In this document: positions 30,044-36,649 of the stretch, piece after piece | Layout: each line of letters opens with the position of its first letter | Position numbering within the stretch: the first letter of the stretch is position 1 | NCBI GenBank assembly: GCA_019508225.1 | Contig: JAEKLZ010000181.1 | Span: 1 to 37,928, forward strand | Source: Inquilinus limosus | GTDB lineage: Bacteria > Pseudomonadota > Alphaproteobacteria > DSM-16000 > Inquilinaceae | Direction: 5' to 3' | DNA: 37,928 nt | The notes under the pieces: model-generated | Told to the model about the DNA's origin: nothing | Databases searched by the model: none | Seen by the model: the letters and a program-made list of their open reading frames with translations, nothing else | Translations under genes and position numbers: made by a program

Positions 30044-30346
30044 TCAGGAGATCGGGCCGGTGGCCGGCGGGTCCAGCAGCGGCGCCACCACGGCGCGGGT
30101 CTCGGCGCTGCGCAGCACCGGCACCACCTCGAACGTCACCCCGGTGCCGCGCCAGTGCAGGATCCATTGCTGCAGCAGCGCCAGGTCGTCGCACTCCATC
30201 AGCTGGAAGCAGCGGTCGCAATTCGACTCGACCCAGCTGTCGACATAGGTCAGCCCCTCGGGCAGGCCGCGCCCGGCGTCGCGCAGATGACGGTACGCCG
30301 CCACCGGGTCGCGGTTGGCGAAGCGTTCGATGATCATGAACAGCAC
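30044..30346 (-). CDS. DUF3303 family protein
   Basis: A 100-residue protein beginning MLFMIIERFANRDPVAAYRH, the start typical of DUF3303. These proteins resemble ferredoxin-like alpha/beta-barrel (dimeric) folds and have unknown function. SWVESNCDRCFQLMECDDLA and WRGTGVTFEVVPVLRSAE are further recognisable parts. The start is a GTG at 30346 with GGGGAGG about 7 nt upstream. It sits between a cupin gene and an MBL hydrolase gene with short gaps, so it probably belongs to their transcript. Confidence 0.82.
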   Translation of the reverse strand: MLFMIIERFANRDPVAAYRHLRDAGRGLPEGLTYVDSWVESNCDRCFQLMECDDLALLQQWILHWRGTGVTFEVVPVLRSAETRAVVAPLLDPPATGPIS

Positions 30347-30383
30347 AGCCTGGCCTCCCCGCCGTCGTCCGGCGCTTCCGGAT

Positions 30384-30872
30384 TCAGTCCGTGCCTTCCC
30401 AATAGTCCATCACCGCCGACTTGCGATAGCCCTCGCCGGTCAGCCGCACGCTGACCCGCCCGGTCTCCGGGAAGACCGCCACGTCATGCGGGTTGTTCTC
30501 GCCGATCAGGATATAGCGGCAAGGCTGATCGGTGTGGTTGACCAGGCAATGCCCGACCTTCTGCCCCGCCGGGAAGCAGACATAGTCGCCGGCCTTCATC
30601 GGGTAGGAGCGGTCGCCGAGCCGGACCGTCAGCTCGCCCTCGAGGATGAAGACGTGCTCCTCCTCTAGCAGGTGATAGTGCAGCAGGTTGGACTGCTTGC
30701 CGGGCGGCAGCTCCTCATAGGCCACGCCGACATGGCTGCCGCCGCCGAACTTGCTGAGCACCCGGAAGCGGCTGCCGAGCCGGCCGCGCTCGAACTCTTC
30801 CCACGGCACCCGGTCGGCGGGGAACGGCTCATAGACGCCGTCGGCGTTGATCGAGGATGGCGAGTCGGTCAT
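30384..30872 (-). CDS. Cupin domain protein
   Basis: A 162-residue cupin. NLLHYHLLEEEHVFILEGEL carries the His-x-His-x5-Glu metal ligands of motif 1, and AGQKVGHCLVNHTDQPCRYI the motif 2 His. A 45-residue N-terminal segment (GVYEPFPADRVPWEEFERGR) and the C-terminal VRLTGEGYRKSAVMDYWEGT extend the barrel. Similar proteins are annotated only as cupin domain proteins. ATG 30872 has AGGAGG 8 nt upstream; the open frame continues upstream without family features. It is followed 37 bp later by DUF3303 and MBL genes in the same direction. Confidence 0.87.
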   Translation of the reverse strand: MTDSPSSINADGVYEPFPADRVPWEEFERGRLGSRFRVLSKFGGGSHVGVAYEELPPGKQSNLLHYHLLEEEHVFILEGELTVRLGDRSYPMKAGDYVCFPAGQKVGHCLVNHTDQPCRYILIGENNPHDVAVFPETGRVSVRLTGEGYRKSAVMDYWEGTD

Positions 30873-30909
30873 GGCGGCCCCTCCTGGCATGCGCGGTGGA
30901 GAGGCCAGT

Positions 30910-31248
30910 CTAGTGGCGGGTGTCCCCGGGAGGCGAGCCGGCCGCCAGGAACTGGGCGCGGGCGGTGGCGAGGCGCCGGGCCCGCTCCGCCTCGAGCTTC
31001 TGGCGCCGTTTGCGGTATTGCTGCTGCAGCTCATGGGCCCGGCTGATGGCGCTGAGGATCTGCTCGTGCAGCTGCATGAAACGCTCGAACGTCTCCAGCA
31101 GCCGGTCGGGCTCCTTCGACAGCGTCTCGGCCTCCGCCATGCTGCGTTCCGCCAGTTCCTGCAGCGAGCGGATCCTCTCGCCGAGCCGGACCAGCTTGGG
31201 ATCCGAGGCGATGACGGGGTCGACAGCGGGCGGCTTGGCTCTGCTCAT
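30910..31248 (-). CDS. Hypothetical coiled-coil protein
   Basis: A 112-residue charged, mostly helical protein. LGERIRSLQELAERSMAEAE and LETFERFMQLHEQILSAISR, then HELQQQYRKRRQKLEAERAR give heptad-like patterns that suggest one or two long coiled coils. There is no membrane span or signal. In-frame starts exist at 31284 (TTG), 31266, 31260 and 31248; a promoter at 31256-31284 makes the last likely and the message leaderless. It lies between a DMT transporter and a cupin gene in the same direction. Family not recognised. Confidence 0.6.
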   Translation of the reverse strand: MSRAKPPAVDPVIASDPKLVRLGERIRSLQELAERSMAEAETLSKEPDRLLETFERFMQLHEQILSAISRAHELQQQYRKRRQKLEAERARRLATARAQFLAAGSPPGDTRH

Positions 31249-31255
31249 GGAACGT

Positions 31256-31284
31256 ATCATGAACATAAACCCGGACGGTGTCAA
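31256..31284 (-). promoter_or_regulatory. Consensus-like promoter, possibly leaderless
   Basis: On the minus strand a perfect TTGACA (31284-31279) is followed after 17 nt by CATGAT (31261-31256). Transcription would start about 7 nt later, at or next to the ATG at 31248 of the coiled-coil gene, which has no Shine-Dalgarno. This would give a leaderless message. If translation instead starts at 31260 or 31266, the match is accidental. Confidence 0.5.
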
Positions 31285-31308
31285 GCCGGAGGAATTCTGA
31301 AGCGCACC

Positions 31309-32217
31309 CTACCCGACCGCCGCCGGCCGCCGCGCCGGCCACAGCCGCCAGCCGAGCGTCACCGCCAGGCTGGACAGCGCGATCAGCCCCATCCCGCCCG
31401 CCTGCTCCAGCCCCAGCCGGTGGCCGTAGACCAGCCAGTCCGCCAGGATCGCCGAGGCCGGGTAGACGAAGGCCAGCACGGCGATCACCGGCGTCGGCAG
31501 CTTCGGATAGGCGGCATACATCAGGACGTAGACCAGGCCGGTGTGGACGATGCCGAGCCCGGCCAGCCAGCCCCAGGGGCCGGGCGCCGCGGGCAGCGCG
31601 GCGAGGCTGACGAAGGGCGCCAGCAGCACGATGCCGGTGGTGGCGTGGATCATCGCGGTCAGATGCGGCCGCACCCCACGCAGCGCCTTGGTCGCCAGCA
31701 CGGTGCCGGTGTAGAGCAGCGAGGCCAGCACGGCCAGGCCGGCGCCGAGCAGCTGCCCGGGTTCCGCGGCCCCGGACCCGATGCCGGTGGCCAGCGCCAG
31801 CCCGGCGAAGGCGATCGCGATCCAGCCCAGCTTCTGGCCGCTCAGCCGCTCGCCGAACAGCACCGCGCCCGCCAGCACCACCCAGAAGGGCTGGACGTGG
31901 TAGACGATGGTGGCGAAGGCGATCGAGGTGTGGCGGATCGCGGCGAAGAACGCGACCCAGTTCAGCACGATGCAGACGCCGCCGAACAGGATCAGCGCCC
32001 ATTGCCGCGGCGCCAGGCGCAGTCCGCCCAGCCAGCCGCGGGCGGCGCAGAACGCGAACAGCGCCAGCGCGCCGAAGACGCAGCGGAAGAACACCGCGTT
32101 GATCGGTCCCTGCCCCGATTCCTCCATGAACACGCCGACTGTGCCCACCACCGCCATGCCCAAGGTGAGCTGCAGGATCCCCGTCCGCCGCTCCGCCGCC
32201 TCGATACCGCCCGCCAT
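31309..32217 (-). CDS. DMT family transporter (EamA)
   Basis: A 302-residue, ten-helix drug/metabolite transporter with two EamA repeats. LTLGMAVVGTVGVFMEESGQ opens repeat 1, and TSIAFATIVYHVQPFWVVLAG is the conserved end of it. ALASLLYTGTVLATKALRG-like text starts repeat 2, closed by VYPASAILADWLVYG. ATG 32217 has AGGAGG 6 nt upstream. It diverges from a LysR gene with a 99-bp gap containing a candidate LysR site, so inducible export is likely. Substrate unknown, with amino acids common in the family. Confidence 0.9.
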   Translation of the reverse strand: MAGGIEAAERRTGILQLTLGMAVVGTVGVFMEESGQGPINAVFFRCVFGALALFAFCAARGWLGGLRLAPRQWALILFGGVCIVLNWVAFFAAIRHTSIAFATIVYHVQPFWVVLAGAVLFGERLSGQKLGWIAIAFAGLALATGIGSGAAEPGQLLGAGLAVLASLLYTGTVLATKALRGVRPHLTAMIHATTGIVLLAPFVSLAALPAAPGPWGWLAGLGIVHTGLVYVLMYAAYPKLPTPVIAVLAFVYPASAILADWLVYGHRLGLEQAGGMGLIALSSLAVTLGWRLWPARRPAAVG

Positions 32218-32260
32218 GGTCGCCTCCTGTTCGATAAAAGGAAGCTGAGCTCGCGGCCGA

Positions 32261-32286
32261 CTTCAATCAAACGAATAGATTTGAAG
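32261..32286. promoter_or_regulatory. Candidate LysR box between the exporter and lysR
   Basis: CTTCAA (32261-32266) and TTGAAG (32281-32286) are perfect complements across 14 bp. TCAAA/TTTGA (32267-32271 and 32280-32284) nests inside. It lies in the AT-rich part of the 99-bp divergent gap, 31 bp before the lysR start, the usual place for an autoregulatory LysR recognition site. Confidence 0.5.
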
Positions 32287-32316
32287 CCAACCATCACCTG
32301 GATTTATGATCCGGCC

Positions 32317-33186
32317 ATGGACAGACGCCTCGATCTCGACGTGCTGCGCACCCTGGTGGCGATCGCCGAGGGCGGCAGCTTCAGCCTGGCCGCGTCGCGG
32401 ATCGGGCGCACACAATCGGCGGTCAGCATGCAGGTCCGGCGGCTGGAGGAGGCGGTCGGCAAGCGGCTGTTCGACCGCAGCAGCCGGCAGGTGCGGCTGA
32501 CCCCGGCCGGCGAGAGCCTGCTGGGCCATGCCCGGCGCATGCTGCGGCTGGAGGAGGAGGCCTGGGCCGCGCTGGTCGAGCCCGACCTGCGCGGCCGGGT
32601 CCAGCTCGGCATCCCCGACGACTACGCCTATTCGCTGCTGCCGCCGATCCTGTCGCGCTTCGCCGCCACCCACCCGCAGGTCGAGGTCGAACTGATCTGC
32701 GAGCAGACCACCTTCCTGGACCGGCGGCTGGCGGCCGGCGAGGTCGACCTGGCGGTGATCACCCGCGGGCCGGGCCGCGACGGCGAGCTGCTGCGGCGCG
32801 AGCCGCTGGTCTGGTTCGGGTCGCCCGACCATGACCCGCATCTGGAGCAGCCGCTGCCGGTCGCCCTGTACGAGCCCGGCTGCGTCGCCCGTGGCGTCAC
32901 CCTGGCGGCGCTGGCGGCGACGCAGCGGCCCTACCGCATCGCCTATTCCAGCCCCAGCCTGGTCGGCCTGCTGGCCGTGGTCCAGGCCGGGCTGGCCGTC
33001 GCGGTGGTGGTGGAGTGCAGCCTGCCGGCCGGGATGCGGGTGCTGGGCGAGCGCGACGGGCTGCCGCCCCTGCCGGCGCTGGAGATCGGGCTGGCCTGGG
33101 GCGCCCGGCCGCGGACGCCCGCGGCAACCCGGCTGGCCGAGCAGATCCACGGCTCCGTCGGGCGGCCCGAAGCGATCGCGGCCTAG
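32317..33186 (+). CDS. LysR family transcriptional regulator
   Basis: A 289-residue LysR regulator. LRTLVAIAEGGSFSLAASRI, followed by GRTQSAVSMQVRRLEEAVGK, is the helix-turn-helix (about residues 9-48). RVQLGIPDDYAYSLLPPILS and GLLAVVQAGLAVAVVVECSL belong to the effector domain. The start MDRRLDLDVLRTLVAIAEGG is a common one for this subgroup, sometimes annotated as IlvY/CatM-like. ATG 32317 was chosen because the open frame upstream has no LysR features. It diverges from the DMT exporter, which is its most likely target. Its stop is 1 bp from that of the convergent 33188-33433 gene. Confidence 0.9.
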   Translation: MDRRLDLDVLRTLVAIAEGGSFSLAASRIGRTQSAVSMQVRRLEEAVGKRLFDRSSRQVRLTPAGESLLGHARRMLRLEEEAWAALVEPDLRGRVQLGIPDDYAYSLLPPILSRFAATHPQVEVELICEQTTFLDRRLAAGEVDLAVITRGPGRDGELLRREPLVWFGSPDHDPHLEQPLPVALYEPGCVARGVTLAALAATQRPYRIAYSSPSLVGLLAVVQAGLAVAVVVECSLPAGMRVLGERDGLPPLPALEIGLAWGARPRTPAATRLAEQIHGSVGRPEAIAA

Positions 33187-33187
33187 G

Positions 33188-33433
33188 TCACTGCACCGCC
33201 CAGCTTCGGCCGTCGGCGGACTGGCAGCCATAGGGTGGCAGGGCCCGGGCGAAATTCGCCTTCAGCTGGGCGCAGCCCCAGTCGCGCAGCGGTGCCGGCA
33301 GGCGGCTGTTCAGCTCGATCCCGACCTCGTCATACGGGCTGTCGGTGTTGGTGACATAGCGGTACCAGGTGAAGCCGAACACCACGACGACGGCGATGAC
33401 CACGCCGATCAGCACGCTGAAGAGCTTGCGCAT
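33188..33433 (-). CDS. Small membrane-anchored protein of unknown function
   Basis: An 81-residue protein with one N-terminal membrane helix (LFSVLIGVVIAVVVVFGFTW) followed by a short soluble domain. Two Cys (in WGCAQLKANFARALPPYGCQ) could form a disulphide, which suggests the domain lies in the periplasm. ATG 33433 follows GGAAG. It diverges from the LemA gene, 142 bp away, with an inverted repeat between. I do not recognise a family. The region is densely packed and the frame is clean, so it is probably real. Confidence 0.65.
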   Translation of the reverse strand: MRKLFSVLIGVVIAVVVVFGFTWYRYVTNTDSPYDEVGIELNSRLPAPLRDWGCAQLKANFARALPPYGCQSADGRSWAVQ

Positions 33434-33517
33434 TCTTCCGGTTTCCTGTTGCGAAGCGAAGCGATTCGGGACCCTGATGGGAAGCTAGTCCCGTGGCAGT
33501 CTCAAGGCACGATTGCC

Positions 33518-33544
33518 CGGATTGCGGGTTGATGATGCAATCCG
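33518..33544. promoter_or_regulatory. Inverted repeat before the lemA operon
   Basis: CGGATTGC (33518-33525) and GCAATCCG (33537-33544) are perfect complements around an 11-nt loop, 32 bp before the lemA ATG at 33576. GC flanks (GCCC and GCGGGC) can extend it with a bulge. It may be an operator of the lemA-TPM genes or of the divergent small gene. Confidence 0.4.
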
Positions 33545-33575
33545 CGCGGGCTCGCAGCGCTGATGGGGGGATCGG

Positions 33576-34196
33576 ATGCGTCGTTTCACCGGATTGATCG
33601 TGGTCGTCGTCGTGGTAGTCGTCGCCGTCCTGTGGGGCGGCAGCGCCTATAACCGCTTCCTGGCCGGCGACGAGACCGTCAAGGCTGCCTGGTCCGAGGT
33701 GGTGAACCAGTATCAGCGCCGGGCCGACCTGGTGCCGAACCTGGTCAAGACCGTGCAGGGCTATGCCAACCAGGAGAAGGACGTGCTGACCCAGGTGACC
33801 GAGGCGCGGGCCAAGGTCGGCAGCATCCAGGTCACGCCGGAGACGCTGAACGACCCGGCGGCGCTGCAGAAGTTCCAGGCGGCGCAGGGCGAGCTGTCCT
33901 CGGCCCTGTCGCGGCTGCTGGTGGTGACGGAGAACTACCCGCAGCTGAAATCCGACGCCCTGTTCCAGGACCTGATGACCCAGCTGGAGGGCACCGAGAA
34001 CCGGATCGCCACGGCGCGCAACCGGTCGATCCAGGCGGTGCAGGAGTACAATGTCGGCGTCCGCCGTTTCCCGGGCAACCTGGTCGCCGGCATTCTCGGC
34101 TTCAGCGCCAAGCCCAATTTCAGTGTCGAGAACGAGGCCGCGATCTCGACCGCCCCCAAGGTCGAGTTCGGCACCTCGCCGGCGCCGAAGCCGTAG
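33576..34196 (+). CDS. LemA family protein
   Basis: A 206-residue LemA protein. The N-terminal membrane helix (LIVVVVVVVVAVLWGGSAYN) is followed by EVVNQYQRRADLVPNLVKTV, the hallmark of LemA. RNRSIQAVQEYNVGVRRFPG and NLVAGILGFSAKPNFSVE close the helical bundle. LemA proteins form membrane-bound helical bundles of unclear function and commonly sit next to TPM-domain proteins. ATG 33576 follows GGGGGGA about 8 nt upstream. It is the first gene of a three-gene set with two TPM-domain genes. Confidence 0.95.
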   Translation: MRRFTGLIVVVVVVVVAVLWGGSAYNRFLAGDETVKAAWSEVVNQYQRRADLVPNLVKTVQGYANQEKDVLTQVTEARAKVGSIQVTPETLNDPAALQKFQAAQGELSSALSRLLVVTENYPQLKSDALFQDLMTQLEGTENRIATARNRSIQAVQEYNVGVRRFPGNLVAGILGFSAKPNFSVENEAAISTAPKVEFGTSPAPKP

Positions 34197-34225
34197 GCGC
34201 AGCCTTGAGGCTCCCGGCCCCGAGC

Positions 34226-35152
34226 ATGACGGCGATGCTGCGCCGGCTGGCCCTGCTGGGCTGGCTGCTGGTCCTGGCCGTCGCCCCGGCGGCGGCGCAG
34301 CAGCCGGTCGCGGTGCCGCAGCTGAGCGCCCGCGTGACCGACCTGACCGGCACCCTGTCCGTCGCCGACCGGCAGGCGCTGGAGGCCAAGCTGGCGGCGG
34401 TCGAGCAGCGCAAGGGCGCGCAGATCGCCATCCTGATCGTGCCGACCACCGGCGCCGAGATGGTCGAGCAATATGCAAGGCGGGTCTACGACCAGTGGAA
34501 GCTGGGCCGCAAGGGCGTCGATGACGGCGTGCTGCTGCTGGTCGCCAAGGCCGACCGCACGGTGCGGATCGAGCCCGGCTACGGGCTGGAGGGCGCGATC
34601 CCCGATATCGCCGCCGGCCGGATCGTCCGCGAGCAGATCACGCCGGCCTTCCGCCAGGGCGACTTCGCCGGCGGCCTGGGCATGGCGGTCGACAGCCTGA
34701 TCCGGCTGATCGACGGCGAGGCGCTGCCGCCGCCCCCGCCGGAGAGCCGGAGCGAGTCGCCGCAGGATCTCCTGGCCTACATCATTCCGGCGATCCTGCT
34801 CGGCGTGGCCGTCCGTGCCATGCTGCGCGGCGTCGGGCTGCCGATGCCGCTGCCGGCCGGCGGTGGCGCGATCGTCGCCGGCGGCCTGGGCTGGGGCCTG
34901 ACCGGCCTGGCCTTCTTCGGTGCCTTCTGCGCCATCGGCGCGGTGGTTCTCGGCGGCATCGGCGGCAGCCTGGGCGGGCCGGGCGGCGGCACCTTCAGCA
35001 CCCGCCGCGGATCCGGCGGCTTCGGCGGTGGGCTCGGTGGCGGCTTCGGAGGTGGCGGCTTCGGCGGCGGATCGGGCGGCAGCTCCGGCGGGGGCGGCTT
35101 CAGCGGCGGCGGCGGATCGAGCGGAGGCGGCGGTGCGTCCGGAAGCTGGTAA
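34226..35152 (+). CDS. TPM domain protein with Gly-rich tail (YgcG-like)
   Basis: A 308-residue exported and membrane-bound protein. MTAMLRRLALLGWLLVLAVA is a Sec signal peptide. The TPM domain (about residues 35-165) shows LSARVTDLTGTLSVADRQAL, GAQIAILIVPTTGAEMVEQY and KADRTVRIEPGYGLEGAIPD. Two membrane segments follow (about 187-250), then a low-complexity Gly/Ser tail (for example GGFGGGLGGGFGGGGFGGGS) of more than 60 residues. The start could also be TTG 34205 or ATG 34235. It lies 29 bp after lemA, the usual neighbour of this family, probably in one transcript. Confidence 0.9.
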   Translation: MTAMLRRLALLGWLLVLAVAPAAAQQPVAVPQLSARVTDLTGTLSVADRQALEAKLAAVEQRKGAQIAILIVPTTGAEMVEQYARRVYDQWKLGRKGVDDGVLLLVAKADRTVRIEPGYGLEGAIPDIAAGRIVREQITPAFRQGDFAGGLGMAVDSLIRLIDGEALPPPPPESRSESPQDLLAYIIPAILLGVAVRAMLRGVGLPMPLPAGGGAIVAGGLGWGLTGLAFFGAFCAIGAVVLGGIGGSLGGPGGGTFSTRRGSGGFGGGLGGGFGGGGFGGGSGGSSGGGGFSGGGGSSGGGGASGSW

Positions 35153-35153
35153 G

Positions 35154-35645
35154 ATGATCCGACGGTGGCGTCCGATCGCCGAATGGCACGGCCACCGGCT
35201 GCTGCGCCGGCATTTCAGCCCGGCGGTGATGGCCCGGCTGCACCAGGCCATCCGCGGCGCCGAGCGCCGGCACCTGGGCGAGATCGTCATCGCGGTCGAG
35301 GCTTCGGCCCCGCCGCACATCCGGGACAGCCGGATTCGGGCGCTGGAGGTGTTCGGCCGGCTGCGGGTCTGGGACACGGCGCAGGCCACCGGCGTGCTGC
35401 TGTACCTGCTGCTGGCCGACCACCGGATCGAGATCGTCGCCGACCGCGGCGTCACCGCCCGGGTCGACGACACGACCTGGCCGCGGATCTGCGCCTTGCT
35501 GCAGGACCGGTTCCGGGCCGGGCGCTATGAGGAGGGGGTGCTGGAGGCCCTCGCCGCGATCGACGCCGAGCTGCTGCGGGCCTGGCCGGCAGCGTCGGGC
35601 GAGGCCAATCCCGACGAGTTGCCGGATGGGCCGGTGATCCTGTGA
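35154..35645 (+). CDS. Soluble TPM domain protein
   Basis: A 163-residue protein with a TPM domain but no signal peptide or membrane span. FSPAVMARLHQAIRGAERRH is the domain start, GVLLYLLLADHRIEIVADRG the conserved central strand pair, and DRFRAGRYEEGVLEALAAID the end helix. ATG 35154 is 1 bp after the preceding stop, with GGAAGC upstream, so translation is coupled. It appears to be a second, cytosolic or peripherally attached TPM unit. LemA-TPM-TPM sets of this type are common in alphaproteobacteria, but the role is unknown. The stop at 35645 is followed by a short gap to aroQ. Confidence 0.88.
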   Translation: MIRRWRPIAEWHGHRLLRRHFSPAVMARLHQAIRGAERRHLGEIVIAVEASAPPHIRDSRIRALEVFGRLRVWDTAQATGVLLYLLLADHRIEIVADRGVTARVDDTTWPRICALLQDRFRAGRYEEGVLEALAAIDAELLRAWPAASGEANPDELPDGPVIL

Positions 35646-35730
35646 AGGATGACAGGATGCTGCGACGGCGCTTGTGAAAGCCGCACTGCCTATGATACGC
35701 CCGGCCTATTGATTCCGGGAGCAGCGACGC

Positions 35731-36195
35731 GTGACGGCGATCCAGTCGGACCGGCCGACGGTCCTTATCCTCAACGGCCCCAATCTCAACATGCTGGGCG
35801 TGCGCCAGCCCGAGATCTATGGCCGCGACACGCTGGCCGACATCGAGCAGGCCTGCGCCGACGAGGCCGAGCAGCTCGAGCTCGAGATCGACTTCCGGCA
35901 ATCGAACCACGAGGGCGAGCTGGTCACCTGGATCCAGGAGGCCCGCACCGCCCATGACGGCATCATCGTCAATGCCGGCGCCTACAGCCACACCTCGGTC
36001 GCCATCCTCGACGCGCTGAACGCGGCGGAACTTCCGGTGATCGAGGTCCATCTCTCCAATATCTTCCGCCGCGACGCGTTCCGGCACCATTCCTATGTCT
36101 CGCTGGCGGCGACCGGGGTGGTGTGCGGACTGGGCGTGCATGGCTATCTTCTGGCTCTGCAGGCGATGGCGCGGCTCCTTGAAACCGACCGGTGA
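35731..36195 (+). CDS. 3-dehydroquinate dehydratase, type II
   Basis: A 154-residue enzyme that dehydrates 3-dehydroquinate in the shikimate pathway, normally a dodecamer. [20 protein letters not shown] (residues 12-31) holds Arg25 and the catalytic Tyr30. [18 protein letters not shown] binds the substrate, and [20 protein letters not shown] holds the catalytic His107. Length is typical for the family (about 145-155). The start is GTG 35731 with CGGGAGC upstream. A TATGAT at 35691-35696 is the best -10 candidate, without a clear -35. It is the first gene of aroQ-accB-accC, a known alphaproteobacterial order. Confidence 0.95.
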   Translation: MTAIQSDRPTVLILNGPNLNMLGVRQPEIYGRDTLADIEQACADEAEQLELEIDFRQSNHEGELVTWIQEARTAHDGIIVNAGAYSHTSVAILDALNAAELPVIEVHLSNIFRRDAFRHHSYVSLAATGVVCGLGVHGYLLALQAMARLLETDR

Positions 36196-36202
36196 AGACC
36201 AG

Positions 36203-36649
36203 ATGACCACCTTCGACCTCGATCCCGAATTCGTCCGCGGCCTGGCCAAGCTCCTCGACGAGACGGGCCTGACCGAGATCGAGTATTCGGAAGGCGACCG
36301 CCGCATCCGGCTGAACCGCCAGCCGGCGCCGGTCACCGCCTATGCGCCGGCCCCCGCGGCCGCCCCGGCCGCCGCCGCCCCGGCGGCCGCCCCCGCGACG
36401 CCGGCCGGCCCGCCGAAGAATGCCGTGACCTCGCCGATGGTCGGCACCGTCTACCTGTCGCCCGAGCCCGGCGCCGGCGCCTTCGTCAAGGTCGGCGACA
36501 AGGTGGCCGAGGGCGCGACGCTGCTGATCGTCGAGGCGATGAAGGTGATGAACCCGATCCGCAGCCCGCGCTCCGGCACCATCAGCGCGATCCTGGTCGA
36601 AGACGGCCAGCCGGTCGAGTTCGCTGAGCCGCTCGTCGTGATCGACTGA
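36203..36649 (+). CDS. Acetyl-CoA carboxylase biotin carboxyl carrier protein
   Basis: A 148-residue carrier of the covalent biotin of acetyl-CoA carboxylase. An N-terminal helical region (about residues 6-40) is followed by an Ala/Pro-rich hinge (about 41-71) and the biotinyl domain. [19 protein letters not shown] has Lys114 in the EAMKVMN motif, the biotinylation site. [16 protein letters not shown] is the usual start of the domain. Length is slightly shorter than the E. coli protein. It starts 7 bp after aroQ, and its TGA overlaps the ATG of accC (TGATG), so expression of the carrier and the carboxylase is coupled. Confidence 0.96.
   Translation: MTTFDLDPEFVRGLAKLLDETGLTEIEYSEGDRRIRLNRQPAPVTAYAPAPAAAPAAAAPAAAPATPAGPPKNAVTSPMVGTVYLSPEPGAGAFVKVGDKVAEGATLLIVEAMKVMNPIRSPRSGTISAILVEDGQPVEFAEPLVVID

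Noticed and set aside
30847..32316. N-terminal extension of the LysR open frame at 32317-33186
   Set aside because: The upstream part is antisense to a DMT transporter and has no LysR residues; the family start is at 32317.
34980..35150. Tandem repeat locus in the Gly-rich DNA
   Set aside because: It is the coding sequence of the Gly/Ser tail of the TPM protein, a usual feature of this family.
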